Shown here in pieces: positions 6,836-15,748 of a stretch of DNA of 64,000 nucleotides; position 1 is the stretch's first letter, and each line of letters opens with the position of its first letter. The notes beneath the pieces were generated by a model. That model was given only the letters and a program-made list of their open reading frames with translations, did no database searches and was not told the DNA's origin. The translations under genes were made by a program, and so were the position numbers. Source of the stretch: Bog-159 sp963707465 (GTDB taxonomy: Bacteria; Acidobacteriota; Terriglobia; Bryobacterales; Bryobacteraceae); contig CAVPQK010000023.1 of assembly GCA_963707465.1 (NCBI GenBank), positions 1 through 64,000 of the forward strand, in the 5' to 3' direction.

Positions 6836-9085
6836 ATGGCGACAACGACGAGAAGGCGTAATCTGATTTTATTTGCCGTAATAGCGCTGGCTGGACTCGG
6901 CGCCAGCGACTGTGCGCGGTCCCCTCAGGCCAAAGAGGCGCGCTTCATGAGCCGCGGCAAGGAGGCGATGAAAAAGAAGGATTATGCCCGGGCATCCCTG
7001 GAGTTTCTGAACGCCGTCAAGGTTATGCCGCGGGATGCCGAAGCTTATTATCAGCTCGGCTTGACTTATCTGGCGGCGGGCAGCCTGCAACAAGGCGCCG
7101 GCGCGTTGCGCAAGGCTACCGAGTTAGATCCGAAACACGTCGACGCGCAATTGCGGCTTTCCACGCTGATGGCGGCAAGCCGCGACACGCGAGCTGTCGA
7201 GGACGCGCAGAAGCGCCTGAGCGAAGTGCTCGCGCTGGCGCCGGATAACGTGGACATTCTGGATGTGCTGGCGCTGACCAAGCTACGGCTCGGGCAGCCG
7301 GATGAAGCCGCGGAAGAACTGGCGCAAGCCCTCGCCAAGGTGCCCGCGCACCTGCAGTCCTCGGTGGATCTGGCCAAGCTCAAATTAACGCAGAAGGATC
7401 TGCCGGGAGCCCAGCTAGTGCTTCAGAACGCCGTCAAAGCCGCTCCGCAGTCCGCCGACGCAGCCCTCGCGCTGGGCCGCTTTTACCTGTTTTCAGGGAA
7501 GCCAGACCAGGCCCAAGCCGAGGTGCGCCGCGCATTGCAGATCGATCCGAACAATGGGCCGGCCCTCCAGACCCTGGCCGGGATGCAGTTCAATTCGGGG
7601 CATGTCGACGAGGCAGAGCGGACATACCAGCAAATCTCACGGTTGCCGGACAAGAATTACAAACCGCTGCACGCGGCATTTCTCTTTCGGACGGGCAAGA
7701 TTGAGGCGGCCACCGCGGAATTTGAGAAGCTGGCGGAGGAAGCGCCGGACGACCGCGCGGCCCGCACCCGGCTGGTGGCCGCTTATTCCGCATCGGGAAA
7801 AACCGCCGCTGCCGAGCGAGTGCTGACGGCGGCCTTGCGGAAGAACCCCAAGGATACCGAAGCGCTATTGCAGCGCAGCCAGTCGTACCTGGTTGCCGGC
7901 AAGTATACCGAAGCGGAAAGTGACTTGCGGCAAGTGTTACACTTCCAGACCAATTCCGCAGTGGCGCACTATTACCTCGCCCGCGTGTACCGGGCCCGCG
8001 GCGCCGGCCTGAATCAGCGGCAAGAACTCACGGAAGCCTTGCGGCTAAATCCCAATCTCCTGGATGCGCGGGTTGAACTGGCGCGGCTGCTGATTGCTTC
8101 GAAGGGAGCCGGCACAGCGCTGGAGGTGATGAACGAGACACCAGAGTCACAGCGAAAAACGATGCCGGCGATCGTCTGGCGGAACTGGGCCTTACTGGCT
8201 ATGGATAATAAGACTGAAGCGCGCCGGTCAGTCGACTCGGGGCTGGCAGTTGCGAGAGCCGCAGAACTACTATTGCAAGACGGAGTGCTTAAGTTCGAGG
8301 GAAAGGACTACGCCGGCGCCCTGGCTTCGATCGATGAAGCCGTGAAACGGCTTCCGGACGACGTCCCGGCTTGGGAGCTTCTGGCGCGGGCATATGCTGC
8401 CCAGAAACAGCCGGAGAAGGCCGTGGAACGGCTGCGGCAAGCGGCCCTGCAACGTCCCCAATCCGCCGGTCTGCAGTTGCTGCTGGGCCGCTGGCTGATG
8501 GCTCTCGGCAAGCCCACCGAGGCAAGGACAGCGTTCGAGGCCGCCAAGAAGGCCGACCCGAAATCCACCATAGCCGATATGGCTCTGGCGCAGTTGGACG
8601 TGATGCAAGGCAGCATGGATCCGGCGCGACAGCGCCTGGCGGCGATCCTGGCCGCGCAGCCTCAGAACACCGCCGCACGGCTCTTGTTGGGTCAAATAGC
8701 CGAAAAGACCGGCGACCGGACAGGGGCCATCGCCCAGTATCGGGCCGTGGTCACAATCGACCGCAACAGCACCATGGCATTGAACAACCTGGCTTACCTG
8801 CTCTCCAAAGACAACCCGGATGAAGCCTTGAAATATGCGCAGCAGGCCGGAGAGCTGGCGCCTGACAGCCCTGCCGTCGAGGACACGCTCGGCTGGGCTT
8901 ACTACTGCAAGGGGAACTACGACGGGGCTATCCGATACCTGAAGACGGCTGTGGAGAAGGAAGGCACGCCCAAGCGGAAATACCATCTTGGCATGGCCTA
9001 TCTGAAGGCCGGCAACCAGGATCTTGGCCAAAGGATGGTGAAAGCGGCGTTGGAGAGGGACCCGACGCTGGCCTCGACCCAGTAA
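6836..9085 (+). CDS. PrsT-like TPR-repeat protein of the PEP-CTERM system
   Basis: The protein has 749 residues. The ATG at 6836 was chosen because it precedes a signal-like N-terminus (TTRRRNLILFAVIALAGLGA) and follows a sigma-54 promoter and short leader; the upstream in-frame extension is low-quality sequence. A Cys follows in SDCARS, but the residue before it is Asp, so a lipobox is doubtful. From about residue 35 to the end it is tandem TPR repeats (for example YYQLGLTYLAAGSLQQGA, LGWAYYCKGNYDGAIRYL). Size and architecture fit the TPR protein (PrsT) that accompanies exosortase loci, where it is thought to help assemble or export the exopolysaccharide. The Vgb-like gene follows after 30 bases. 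Confidence 0.75.
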   Translation: MATTTRRRNLILFAVIALAGLGASDCARSPQAKEARFMSRGKEAMKKKDYARASLEFLNAVKVMPRDAEAYYQLGLTYLAAGSLQQGAGALRKATELDPKHVDAQLRLSTLMAASRDTRAVEDAQKRLSEVLALAPDNVDILDVLALTKLRLGQPDEAAEELAQALAKVPAHLQSSVDLAKLKLTQKDLPGAQLVLQNAVKAAPQSADAALALGRFYLFSGKPDQAQAEVRRALQIDPNNGPALQTLAGMQFNSGHVDEAERTYQQISRLPDKNYKPLHAAFLFRTGKIEAATAEFEKLAEEAPDDRAARTRLVAAYSASGKTAAAERVLTAALRKNPKDTEALLQRSQSYLVAGKYTEAESDLRQVLHFQTNSAVAHYYLARVYRARGAGLNQRQELTEALRLNPNLLDARVELARLLIASKGAGTALEVMNETPESQRKTMPAIVWRNWALLAMDNKTEARRSVDSGLAVARAAELLLQDGVLKFEGKDYAGALASIDEAVKRLPDDVPAWELLARAYAAQKQPEKAVERLRQAALQRPQSAGLQLLLGRWLMALGKPTEARTAFEAAKKADPKSTIADMALAQLDVMQGSMDPARQRLAAILAAQPQNTAARLLLGQIAEKTGDRTGAIAQYRAVVTIDRNSTMALNNLAYLLSKDNPDEALKYAQQAGELAPDSPAVEDTLGWAYYCKGNYDGAIRYLKTAVEKEGTPKRKYHLGMAYLKAGNQDLGQRMVKAALERDPTLASTQ

Positions 9086-9115
9086 TGCACGCAGGGGATT
9101 TCAGAGGATCGATAC

Positions 9116-10357
9116 GTGATTAAGTGGAAATGTTTGCTGTTCTTAATGCTGCTGTCGGGCCCGATTGCGATGCTCCGGGCCCAGAAAGACACTATCGTCG
9201 AGTACCCTGTTTCCGAGGGGTGCTGTCCCAACGGCATCACGAACGGGCCGGACGGCGCGCTCTGGTTCACCGCCGGCTACGGCATCGGGAGTATTACCAC
9301 GTCTGGAGCGCAGTCCTACTACCCCGTGTCGTTCGTACCCCAAGGCGCCATCGCCGCCGGGCCGGATCAGGCGCTGTGGTTCACTGGGTCTGACGGGTCG
9401 GTTGGCAGTATCGGTCGCATTACCACGACAGGGGATCTGACCCAATATCCGACGCTAACCACCGATAGCTTTCCCCAGGCAATTACCGCCGGCCCGGACG
9501 GCGCCATGTGGTTCACCGAGAGCGGGGCTAACAATATCGGCCGCATTACTACCGCCGGCGTGCTACAGGAATATCCAATCCCGACGCCCTACAGTTATCC
9601 GATCGGTATCGTGGCCGGACCCGACGGCGCGCTGTGGTTTACCGAGAGCGCTGCCAACCAGATCGGCCGCATCACCACTTCCGGAGTGATCCAGGAGTTT
9701 ATTGTGGGCGACGATCTAAGCTCTCCCAACTGGATCACAGCGGGACCGGACGGCGCCTTATGGTTTACCGAGTCGGCCCTCCCCGCGGGCAGGATCGGCC
9801 GCATCACCACAGCCGGCGTCGTCACGTCGTTTGTTCTGTCCCCGAATGGGGCCACGGGTCAGATCACCGCGGGGCCGGATGGAGCACTGTGGTTTACCGG
9901 AGGCGTATTCGACTTTGTCGGTCGTATCACTACGTCTGGCGTGGTCACGGAGTATTCTCTGCCATCGGCCAGCAGTTTCCCCACAGGGATTTCCACCGGA
10001 TCGGACGGGGCGCTGTGGCTGGTGGAAAACAGCGCCGGCAACATCGCCCGCGCCACCGCCTGCGGCATTGGGGTGAATTTAAGCCTTTCGAGCGGCACGC
10101 TTACCATCAACTTTGATGTTGGCATCACCACAGCCGCAACCTGGCGCGGATGGCTGGTCACGGGAAGCGGCGCCCGCGAACTGTTTGAAAAAGAGATAAA
10201 GCCCTTGGTCCCACCTCGAACCGTTACGGATACCTTGACGGATTTTTCCAGCCAGGGCGATATAGAGGTGTTCTCGTCGCTATCCTCCGCCAGTGGCGTT
10301 TTCTGCTCCGATGGGCAGATCCTGGACATCGCTGGTGGCCGGGCCCCTGTTAAGTAA
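9116..10357 (+). CDS. secreted Vgb-like (virginiamycin B lyase family) beta-propeller
   Basis: This 413-residue protein starts at GTG, preceded by AGAGG. A signal peptide (1-22) is followed by about seven blades with the repeated signature ITAGPDGALWFTE ... IGRITTAG, typical of the streptogramin-lyase-like propeller family. Most environmental members are not antibiotic lyases, and I see no basis for calling this one an enzyme. The last 110 residues (from ATACGIGVNLSLSSG) form a separate beta-rich tail. It probably shares a transcript with the TPR gene 30 bases upstream. A GAGTG/CACTC hairpin at 10359-10378 may end the unit. Confidence 0.7.
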   Translation: MIKWKCLLFLMLLSGPIAMLRAQKDTIVEYPVSEGCCPNGITNGPDGALWFTAGYGIGSITTSGAQSYYPVSFVPQGAIAAGPDQALWFTGSDGSVGSIGRITTTGDLTQYPTLTTDSFPQAITAGPDGAMWFTESGANNIGRITTAGVLQEYPIPTPYSYPIGIVAGPDGALWFTESAANQIGRITTSGVIQEFIVGDDLSSPNWITAGPDGALWFTESALPAGRIGRITTAGVVTSFVLSPNGATGQITAGPDGALWFTGGVFDFVGRITTSGVVTEYSLPSASSFPTGISTGSDGALWLVENSAGNIARATACGIGVNLSLSSGTLTINFDVGITTAATWRGWLVTGSGARELFEKEIKPLVPPRTVTDTLTDFSSQGDIEVFSSLSSASGVFCSDGQILDIAGGRAPVK

Positions 10358-10836
10358 ACGAGTGTAAAAAATACCACTCACGTTCCGGTAAACACTACCC
10401 TAAGGCCTCACTAAGCCACTAATATTCAATCACTTAGAAGCAACATCCCGTTGGCAGCCCGCTTGCTGAGGTCTTCGCCGAGCCTATATTTAGGGAATTT
10501 CCGGTACTCAACCGTGCATCCGTGGTGCTAGGCCATTCGGGGAGAGCTGGCACCAGCGGGGAACTGTCACATTCCCTATGATCGACCTGAACCGGAGTGG
10601 GCGATAAGCTCCGGCCAATTTGCCGCTGAGCCCTGGCACGCAATCTAGTTGCACGCTATCCGTATTAGTGTGTCTGGACTTAGATCAACTCGCAAGGGGC
10701 GGCAAGTTATACATAGTTAACTAGCATTGTTATCTAGCCCTAATATCTCAGCAAAAGCCGCGCCTAACGTTGGGTAATATCCTATCTAAACGCAACGTTG
10801 AGGATAGAGAAGGGACAGGGTTAACATTTAGCCACG
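10358..10836. other. intergenic region with AACGTT repeats upstream of giant gene 1
   Basis: No gene seen. The self-complementary AACGTTG occurs at 10766-10772 and again at 10794-10800, 28 bases apart, just upstream of the start at 10837. They could bind a dimeric regulator on the same DNA face, but this is unproven. A TGGCACG ... TTGCA pair at 10634-10653 resembles sigma-54 but its spacing is four bases too long. Confidence 0.35.
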
Positions 10837-13800
10837 ATGTGCTCCCTAGCGCTGAGGCGTGCAACCGGCTTGCTTGCATTCTTCATCTCCTGCACCGCGG
10901 CTTTCGGCCAGTCGGATTCCCTGTCTCTGTCATCGGGTGGGGTAACTCCCGGTGGCACGACTTCCCTCAATCTTTCGCTAACGTCTCCGTCAGGAAGCCA
11001 GCCAGCCGGCATCCAGTGGACCTTCGCCTACTCAACATCCGACATCGTCGCCATCTCAGCCACTGCCGGCGCAGCCGCCACGGCAGCCGGTGACTCAATT
11101 TCGTGCGCGGGAAGCTCCGGCTCTTACCTGTGTCTGGTGACCGGAATGAACGGGAACCTTATCCAGAATGGCGTGGTCGCGGTCCTCACGGTGACGTTAT
11201 CGCCTACTTCGTCCGGGACTACCATCGGCGTCACCAATGCGCTGGGTGCCTCGGCCTCTGCCAGCGCGATTCCAACCACAGCTACCGGCGGCACCATCTC
11301 TACCGGTGTGCCGCTCACTCTGACGTCGCTGAGTTGTAATCCGGCCACTGTGGCTTCGGGCGCTTTCACTTCTTGCACCGTGAGCTTGAACCAGGCGGCT
11401 TCCTCCGGCGTCACCGTCACCCTGTCGGATAATAACCCCCTGCTTACCGTCCCCGCATTAGTGACCGTATCGGCGGGCGCCAGTTCCGCTTCCTTCATCG
11501 CCACGGCCGGCGTCTTGACCACCAGCCAGACGGCCACCGTCACCGCCGCCTTGAATGGCACCTTACAGACCGCCACTTTGAGCCTCGTCGCACCCATATC
11601 GATTTCCGCTCTGTCCTGCAATCCCACCAGTGTCAGCTCCGGCGCGTCCGCCGCCTGCACGGTCGCCCTGAGTCAAGCGGCTGCCTCCGGCGGCAGTGCG
11701 GTCGGACTCTCCAGCAACAATGCGGCGCTAACCGTCCCGGCCTCGGTCACCGTACCGGCCGGTAGTCTATCCGCGACTTTCACGGCGAGCCTGGGCGCCA
11801 TCACCACCACCCAGACCGGCACGCTCACCGCCACCCTGAGCGGCTCCTCCCAGACCGCCATCCTGAGCCTGGTCGCGCCCACCTTGGTCTCCGCCCTGGC
11901 GTGCAATCCCACCAGTGTGAACTCCGGCTCTTCCACCACCTGCACGGTTACCCTGAGTCAAGCGGCCGCCTCTAGCGGTAGCGCGGTCGGACTCTCCAGT
12001 AACAATGCGGCGCTAACCGTTCCGGCCTCGGTCACCGTATCGGCCGGTAGTCTATCCGCGACTTTCACGGCGAGCTTGGGCGCCATCACCACCACCCAGA
12101 CCGGCACGCTCACCGCCACCCTGAGCGGCTCCTCCCAGACCGCCATCCTGAGCTTGGTCGCGCCCACCTTGGTCTCCGCCCTGGCATGCAATCCCAGCAG
12201 TGTGAACTCCGGCGCGTCCGCCGCCTGCACCGTGACCCTGAATCAAGCCGCCACCGGCGCCAGTGCGGTTACGCTTTCCAGCAATAATACGGCGCTCACC
12301 GTACCCACCTCAGTCACCGTGGCGGCTGGCGCCACTTCGGCCAACTTTGCGGCTACCGCCGGCACCGTCACGACCGCCCAACCGGCGGCCATCACCGCCA
12401 CCCTGGGCAGCAGCGCGCAGACCGCTTCGCTGACCATCCTGCCGTCCTCGGCGCCACTGGCCTTGTCTTCCCTGCAATGCAGCCCATCCAGCCTGACTTC
12501 CGGCAGCACCAGTACCTGTACCGTCACCTTGAATCAGACGGCGCCTGCCAGCACGGCCGTGGCCTTGAGCAGTAACAACGCGAGTCTCACCGTGCCGGCA
12601 TCGGTGACCGTGTCGAGCGGCGCCAGCAGCGCCAACTTCACGGCCACTGCCGGCACCGTCACGGCCACCCAGACGGCGGTAATCACCGCCACCCTGGGCA
12701 GCAGTACGCAGACCGCTTCGCTGAGCATCACCGTTGCCGGTCAACCCGATTCACTGGCGCTGGCGTCAGGATCGACCACTCCAGGTGGCACAGCGTCCCT
12801 CAATCTCTCGATTACCTCGCCTGCGGGTAGTGAACCAGCTGGCATTCAGTGGACGCTCACGTATTCTCCTTCCAGCATCGTATCGATATCGGCGGTGGCC
12901 GGCGCGGCTGGGGTGGCAGCCGCCAAATCCATCGCGTGTGCGGGGAGCCCGGGCTCCTACACCTGCCTGCTCACGGGGATCAACTCGAGTGTCATCTTGA
13001 ACGGCGTCGCGGCCGTGGTAACCGTCACCCTTCCCTCGACAGCGACCGGCAGCACCTCGATTTCTGTCACCGGAGTGATCGCGACCTCGCTAACGGGGAG
13101 CGCCATCCCGGCGAACGGTACCGGTGGCGCCATTACAGTCATCGGCGGCGCACCGGTTAGCGTAAGCGGCGTGAGCTGCAGTCCGACGTCCCTGAACACG
13201 CCGGCCAGCGCCAGCTGCACAGTCACGTTGAATCAGCCAGCGGCATCCAGCATCAGCGTGGCGCTAAGCGATAACAATGCGAGCCTCAGCGTGCCGGCCT
13301 CGGTGACCGTATCGAGCGGTGCCAGTAGCGCCACCTTCACAGCCACCGCCGGCGCCGTCACTACATCCCAGAGCGCCACCGTCACCGCCACCCTGAACGG
13401 CTCCTCCCAGACCGCAACTTTGAGCTTGGTTGCCCCAACGCTGGTCTCCGCCTTGGCATGCAGTCCCACCAGCGTGAACTCCGGCGCCGCCACTACCTGC
13501 ACCGTGACCCTGAATCAATCCGCCCCCACCGGCGGCAGCGTCGTCGCCCTCTCTGATAACAACTCCTCGCTGACGATCCCCGCTTCGGTCACCGTCGCGG
13601 CAGGCGCGACTGCGGCCACCTTTGCGGCCACCGCGGGTCCCCTCACCACAACCCAGTCGGCCATCATTACGGCCACTCTAAACAGCGCCTCCCAATCCGT
13701 AACCTTAAGTCTGATTGCGCCGGTGCTCGTTTCGGCGTTGACTTGCAATGCAACCACGCTTGATGCGGGCGCCTCCGCCACCTGCACCCTCACCCTTTCG

Positions 13801-15006
13801 GGCAAGGCTCCAACTGGCGGCACTCCAGTGTCGCTCTCCGCCAACAGTCCGGCATTGACCGTGCCGGCTTCGGTAATTGTCGCGGCCGGGTCTTCCACCG
13901 CCACGTTTTCGGCCACTGTCACCACCACACCACCGGAAGGCGGGACAACTGAAACCGCTTCCGTCGCGGCAACACTCAACGGAGTGTCCCAATCGGAGTC
14001 GTTTACGTTAATCCTCTGCCCGTGTTCGCTGTGGCCCCCCACCGCACAACCGCTGAATCCTGCTTCCACCAACCGACAGTCCATCGAAGCGGGCATGCAA
14101 TTCACCTCGGACGTTGCCGGCTACGTTACCGGTGTGAGATTCTTCAAAGGATCTACCAACACGGGAACTCACGTGGGGAACCTGTGGACCGCCAGCGGTA
14201 CAAACCTGGCGAAGGTGGTCTTCACCAACGAAACAGCTTCGGGCTGGCAAGCGGCCTATTTCCCCTCGCCCGTGGCCATCACCGCGAATACGACGTACGT
14301 GATTTCATACCATGCCCCGCAGGGACACAACGCCGCCGATAACGGCTCCTTCACCACGCCCGTGAGCAATTTGCCAATCCAAGCATTGGCCAGTGGAGCG
14401 GACGGACCCAACGGGGTGTACGTCTATGGAGCTAGCGCTTTTCCGACCACCGGCGCCTCCGCGACCAACTATTGGGTCGATGTGATCCTTAATACCTCTG
14501 CCATCATCGGCACGACCCCGGTTTCGGTTTGGGCGCCCACGGCGGTTCCCAAAACGCCCGGTGTGACGTCCGCCGTTTCCCAGGAACTGGGCTTGACCTT
14601 CCTGTCGGATGTTCCCGGCTACATTACCGGAGTACGGTTCTACAAGAGCTCCAAAAATCTTGGGACACACGATGGGTACCTCTGGACTAGCACCGGCACA
14701 ATGCTCGCCTCCGTCACGTTCACCAACGAATCGGCCTCGGGCTGGCAGCAGGCAAACTTCGCAACCCCTGTCGCCATCGCGGCCAATACCCCTTATGTCA
14801 TCTCGTACTGGTCTCCGCAAGGACACTACGCCGACGATGCCGGGTACTTTGCCACCTCGGGCGTCACGCACCAAATGCTGTACGCCCCGCCGAACGGTCA
14901 ATACGGCCCGAACGGCTCCTACGCGACCAGCAACGAGTTCCCGGCCAGTTCCTCGAGCTCAAGCAACTATTGGGTTGATGTGGTTTTCACCAGCACGCTT
15001 CAGTAG
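10837..15006 (+). CDS. giant secreted protein 1: cohesin-like, Ig-like repeats, two DUF4082 domains
   Basis: This 1389-residue protein has a signal peptide (about 1-24). Order of modules: cohesin-like domain (about 25-157), five Ig-like repeats of about 95 residues (158-632), a second cohesin-like domain (633-771), three more Ig-like repeats (to about 1060), then two DUF4082 domains (about 1063-1224 and 1225-1389). The DUF4082 domains show motifs such as GVRFFKGSTNTGTHVGNLW, ETASGWQ and NYWVDV. Each Ig-like repeat begins LxCNPTSVxSGxxTTCTVTL, so it has a conserved Cys pair likely to form a disulfide. DUF4082 is usually found in secreted carbohydrate-related proteins. No sortase or PEP-CTERM anchor is visible. 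It is a probable adhesin or matrix scaffold; function unproven. Confidence 0.75.
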   Translation: MCSLALRRATGLLAFFISCTAAFGQSDSLSLSSGGVTPGGTTSLNLSLTSPSGSQPAGIQWTFAYSTSDIVAISATAGAAATAAGDSISCAGSSGSYLCLVTGMNGNLIQNGVVAVLTVTLSPTSSGTTIGVTNALGASASASAIPTTATGGTISTGVPLTLTSLSCNPATVASGAFTSCTVSLNQAASSGVTVTLSDNNPLLTVPALVTVSAGASSASFIATAGVLTTSQTATVTAALNGTLQTATLSLVAPISISALSCNPTSVSSGASAACTVALSQAAASGGSAVGLSSNNAALTVPASVTVPAGSLSATFTASLGAITTTQTGTLTATLSGSSQTAILSLVAPTLVSALACNPTSVNSGSSTTCTVTLSQAAASSGSAVGLSSNNAALTVPASVTVSAGSLSATFTASLGAITTTQTGTLTATLSGSSQTAILSLVAPTLVSALACNPSSVNSGASAACTVTLNQAATGASAVTLSSNNTALTVPTSVTVAAGATSANFAATAGTVTTAQPAAITATLGSSAQTASLTILPSSAPLALSSLQCSPSSLTSGSTSTCTVTLNQTAPASTAVALSSNNASLTVPASVTVSSGASSANFTATAGTVTATQTAVITATLGSSTQTASLSITVAGQPDSLALASGSTTPGGTASLNLSITSPAGSEPAGIQWTLTYSPSSIVSISAVAGAAGVAAAKSIACAGSPGSYTCLLTGINSSVILNGVAAVVTVTLPSTATGSTSISVTGVIATSLTGSAIPANGTGGAITVIGGAPVSVSGVSCSPTSLNTPASASCTVTLNQPAASSISVALSDNNASLSVPASVTVSSGASSATFTATAGAVTTSQSATVTATLNGSSQTATLSLVAPTLVSALACSPTSVNSGAATTCTVTLNQSAPTGGSVVALSDNNSSLTIPASVTVAAGATAATFAATAGPLTTTQSAIITATLNSASQSVTLSLIAPVLVSALTCNATTLDAGASATCTLTLSGKAPTGGTPVSLSANSPALTVPASVIVAAGSSTATFSATVTTTPPEGGTTETASVAATLNGVSQSESFTLILCPCSLWPPTAQPLNPASTNRQSIEAGMQFTSDVAGYVTGVRFFKGSTNTGTHVGNLWTASGTNLAKVVFTNETASGWQAAYFPSPVAITANTTYVISYHAPQGHNAADNGSFTTPVSNLPIQALASGADGPNGVYVYGASAFPTTGASATNYWVDVILNTSAIIGTTPVSVWAPTAVPKTPGVTSAVSQELGLTFLSDVPGYITGVRFYKSSKNLGTHDGYLWTSTGTMLASVTFTNESASGWQQANFATPVAIAANTPYVISYWSPQGHYADDAGYFATSGVTHQMLYAPPNGQYGPNGSYATSNEFPASSSSSSNYWVDVVFTSTLQ
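11311..14000 (+). repeat. tandem about 285-bp repeats encoding Ig-like modules in giant gene 1
   Basis: Eight modules of about 95 codons, interrupted by the second cohesin-like domain at 12735-13150. Modules starting near 11593 and 11881 are nearly identical at DNA level (both read GGCGAGC(C/T)TGGGCGCCATC at the same place). Long antisense open frames over this region are by-products of the repeat composition. Confidence 0.75.
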
Positions 15007-15007
15007 C

Positions 15008-15045
15008 CCGGCGGGGTGCCGCGCGTCTCCACGCCGGCCACCCCG
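15008..15045 (+). terminator. hairpin after giant gene 1
   Basis: GGGGTG (from 15016) pairs with CACCCC (ending about 15045) within a GC-rich stem directly after the stop. There is no U-tract, so the terminator role is tentative. Confidence 0.4.
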
Positions 15046-15149
15046 AAACTACAGCGATCCGAGAAGGGCGTTCGTCATTGCGGTCCGTCCCATAAGCGCT
15101 CTGGCCAGATATCAGGAGAAATCCAATCGAGTTCACACACCAATAGTTT

Positions 15150-15506
15150 ATGAAGCAAGCGATTATTGCGTCGCCTCCCGTAGGCGCACCAGTGCCGCGG
15201 AGTTGTGCTCGTTGCGGGAACGGCTTTCACTCGTGCGGAAAAGAGTACACCTGTTCTGCATGTCGGACTCCCAAGAGCCGGACCATCCAAAAACCAGCTC
15301 GCGCCCTCTCTTTCCGCGAACAACAGATTGTAGCTCTCATTACCGAAGCCAAGGCCAACAAGGAAATTGCTTACGATCTGCGCCTCAGCGAAGGCACGGT
15401 GAAGGAATACCTCTATCACATCTTTCGCAAACTGAATGTAACCAGCCGGACCGAATTGGCCCTACGCTCCCTTCGCGACGGCCTCACAGATCGCACATTG
15501 GCGTGA
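15150..15506 (+). CDS. small zinc-ribbon/LuxR-type HTH regulator
   Basis: This 118-residue protein has an N-terminal putative zinc knuckle (Cys19-x2-Cys22, Cys29, Cys35-x2-Cys38). A C-terminal LuxR/GerE helix-turn-helix follows (about 53-108: LSFREQQIVALITEAKANKE ... LSEGTVKEYLYHIFRKLNV). It has no receiver or ligand-binding domain. It sits alone between the two giant paralogues and could regulate the second. No clear ribosome-binding site precedes the ATG, so the start is uncertain. The DNA-binding call is firm; the metal site and the target are inference. Confidence 0.65.
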   Translation: MKQAIIASPPVGAPVPRSCARCGNGFHSCGKEYTCSACRTPKSRTIQKPARALSFREQQIVALITEAKANKEIAYDLRLSEGTVKEYLYHIFRKLNVTSRTELALRSLRDGLTDRTLA

Positions 15507-15663
15507 CAGCGACGCTTTACAGCGGCTCCTAACCAGCCTGCCGCAGAGATTGTAAAGCACTCCGGCTTTTAGATAGTGCATGTTCTGCCATCTCCGATAT
15601 TCCAACTCGCTGGCCATTTCATACTTTAGCAATAGGCCAGACTAGGCGAGGTAATACACAGAA

Positions 15664-15693
15664 GACCTTATGGGGATTAGAGGGAATAAGGTC
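15664..15693. promoter_or_regulatory. perfect inverted repeat upstream of giant gene 2
   Basis: GACCTTAT and ATAAGGTC form perfect eight-base arms around a 14-base spacer, about 55 bases before the giant gene 2 start. It could be an operator (perhaps for the adjacent LuxR-type regulator) or a stem-loop ending the regulator transcript; there is no U-tract. Confidence 0.4.
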
Positions 15694-15748
15694 GACACCT
15701 AACTTATTTCATTGCTACTCAGAAGCTATAATCGCGACGATCTATTTG

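Noticed and set aside
9116..10357. Streptogramin resistance gene
   Set aside because: Only the general Vgb-like propeller is visible, with a signal peptide and an extra tail; most such environmental proteins are not resistance enzymes.
10634..10653. TGGCACG ... TTGCA as a sigma-54 promoter of giant gene 1
   Set aside because: Spacing is four bases too long.
11673..13502. Long antisense reading frames over the Ig-like repeats (also 16585-19302)
   Set aside because: They repeat with the 285-bp period and are Ala/Val- or Gly-rich mirror images of the coding strand; no start signals.
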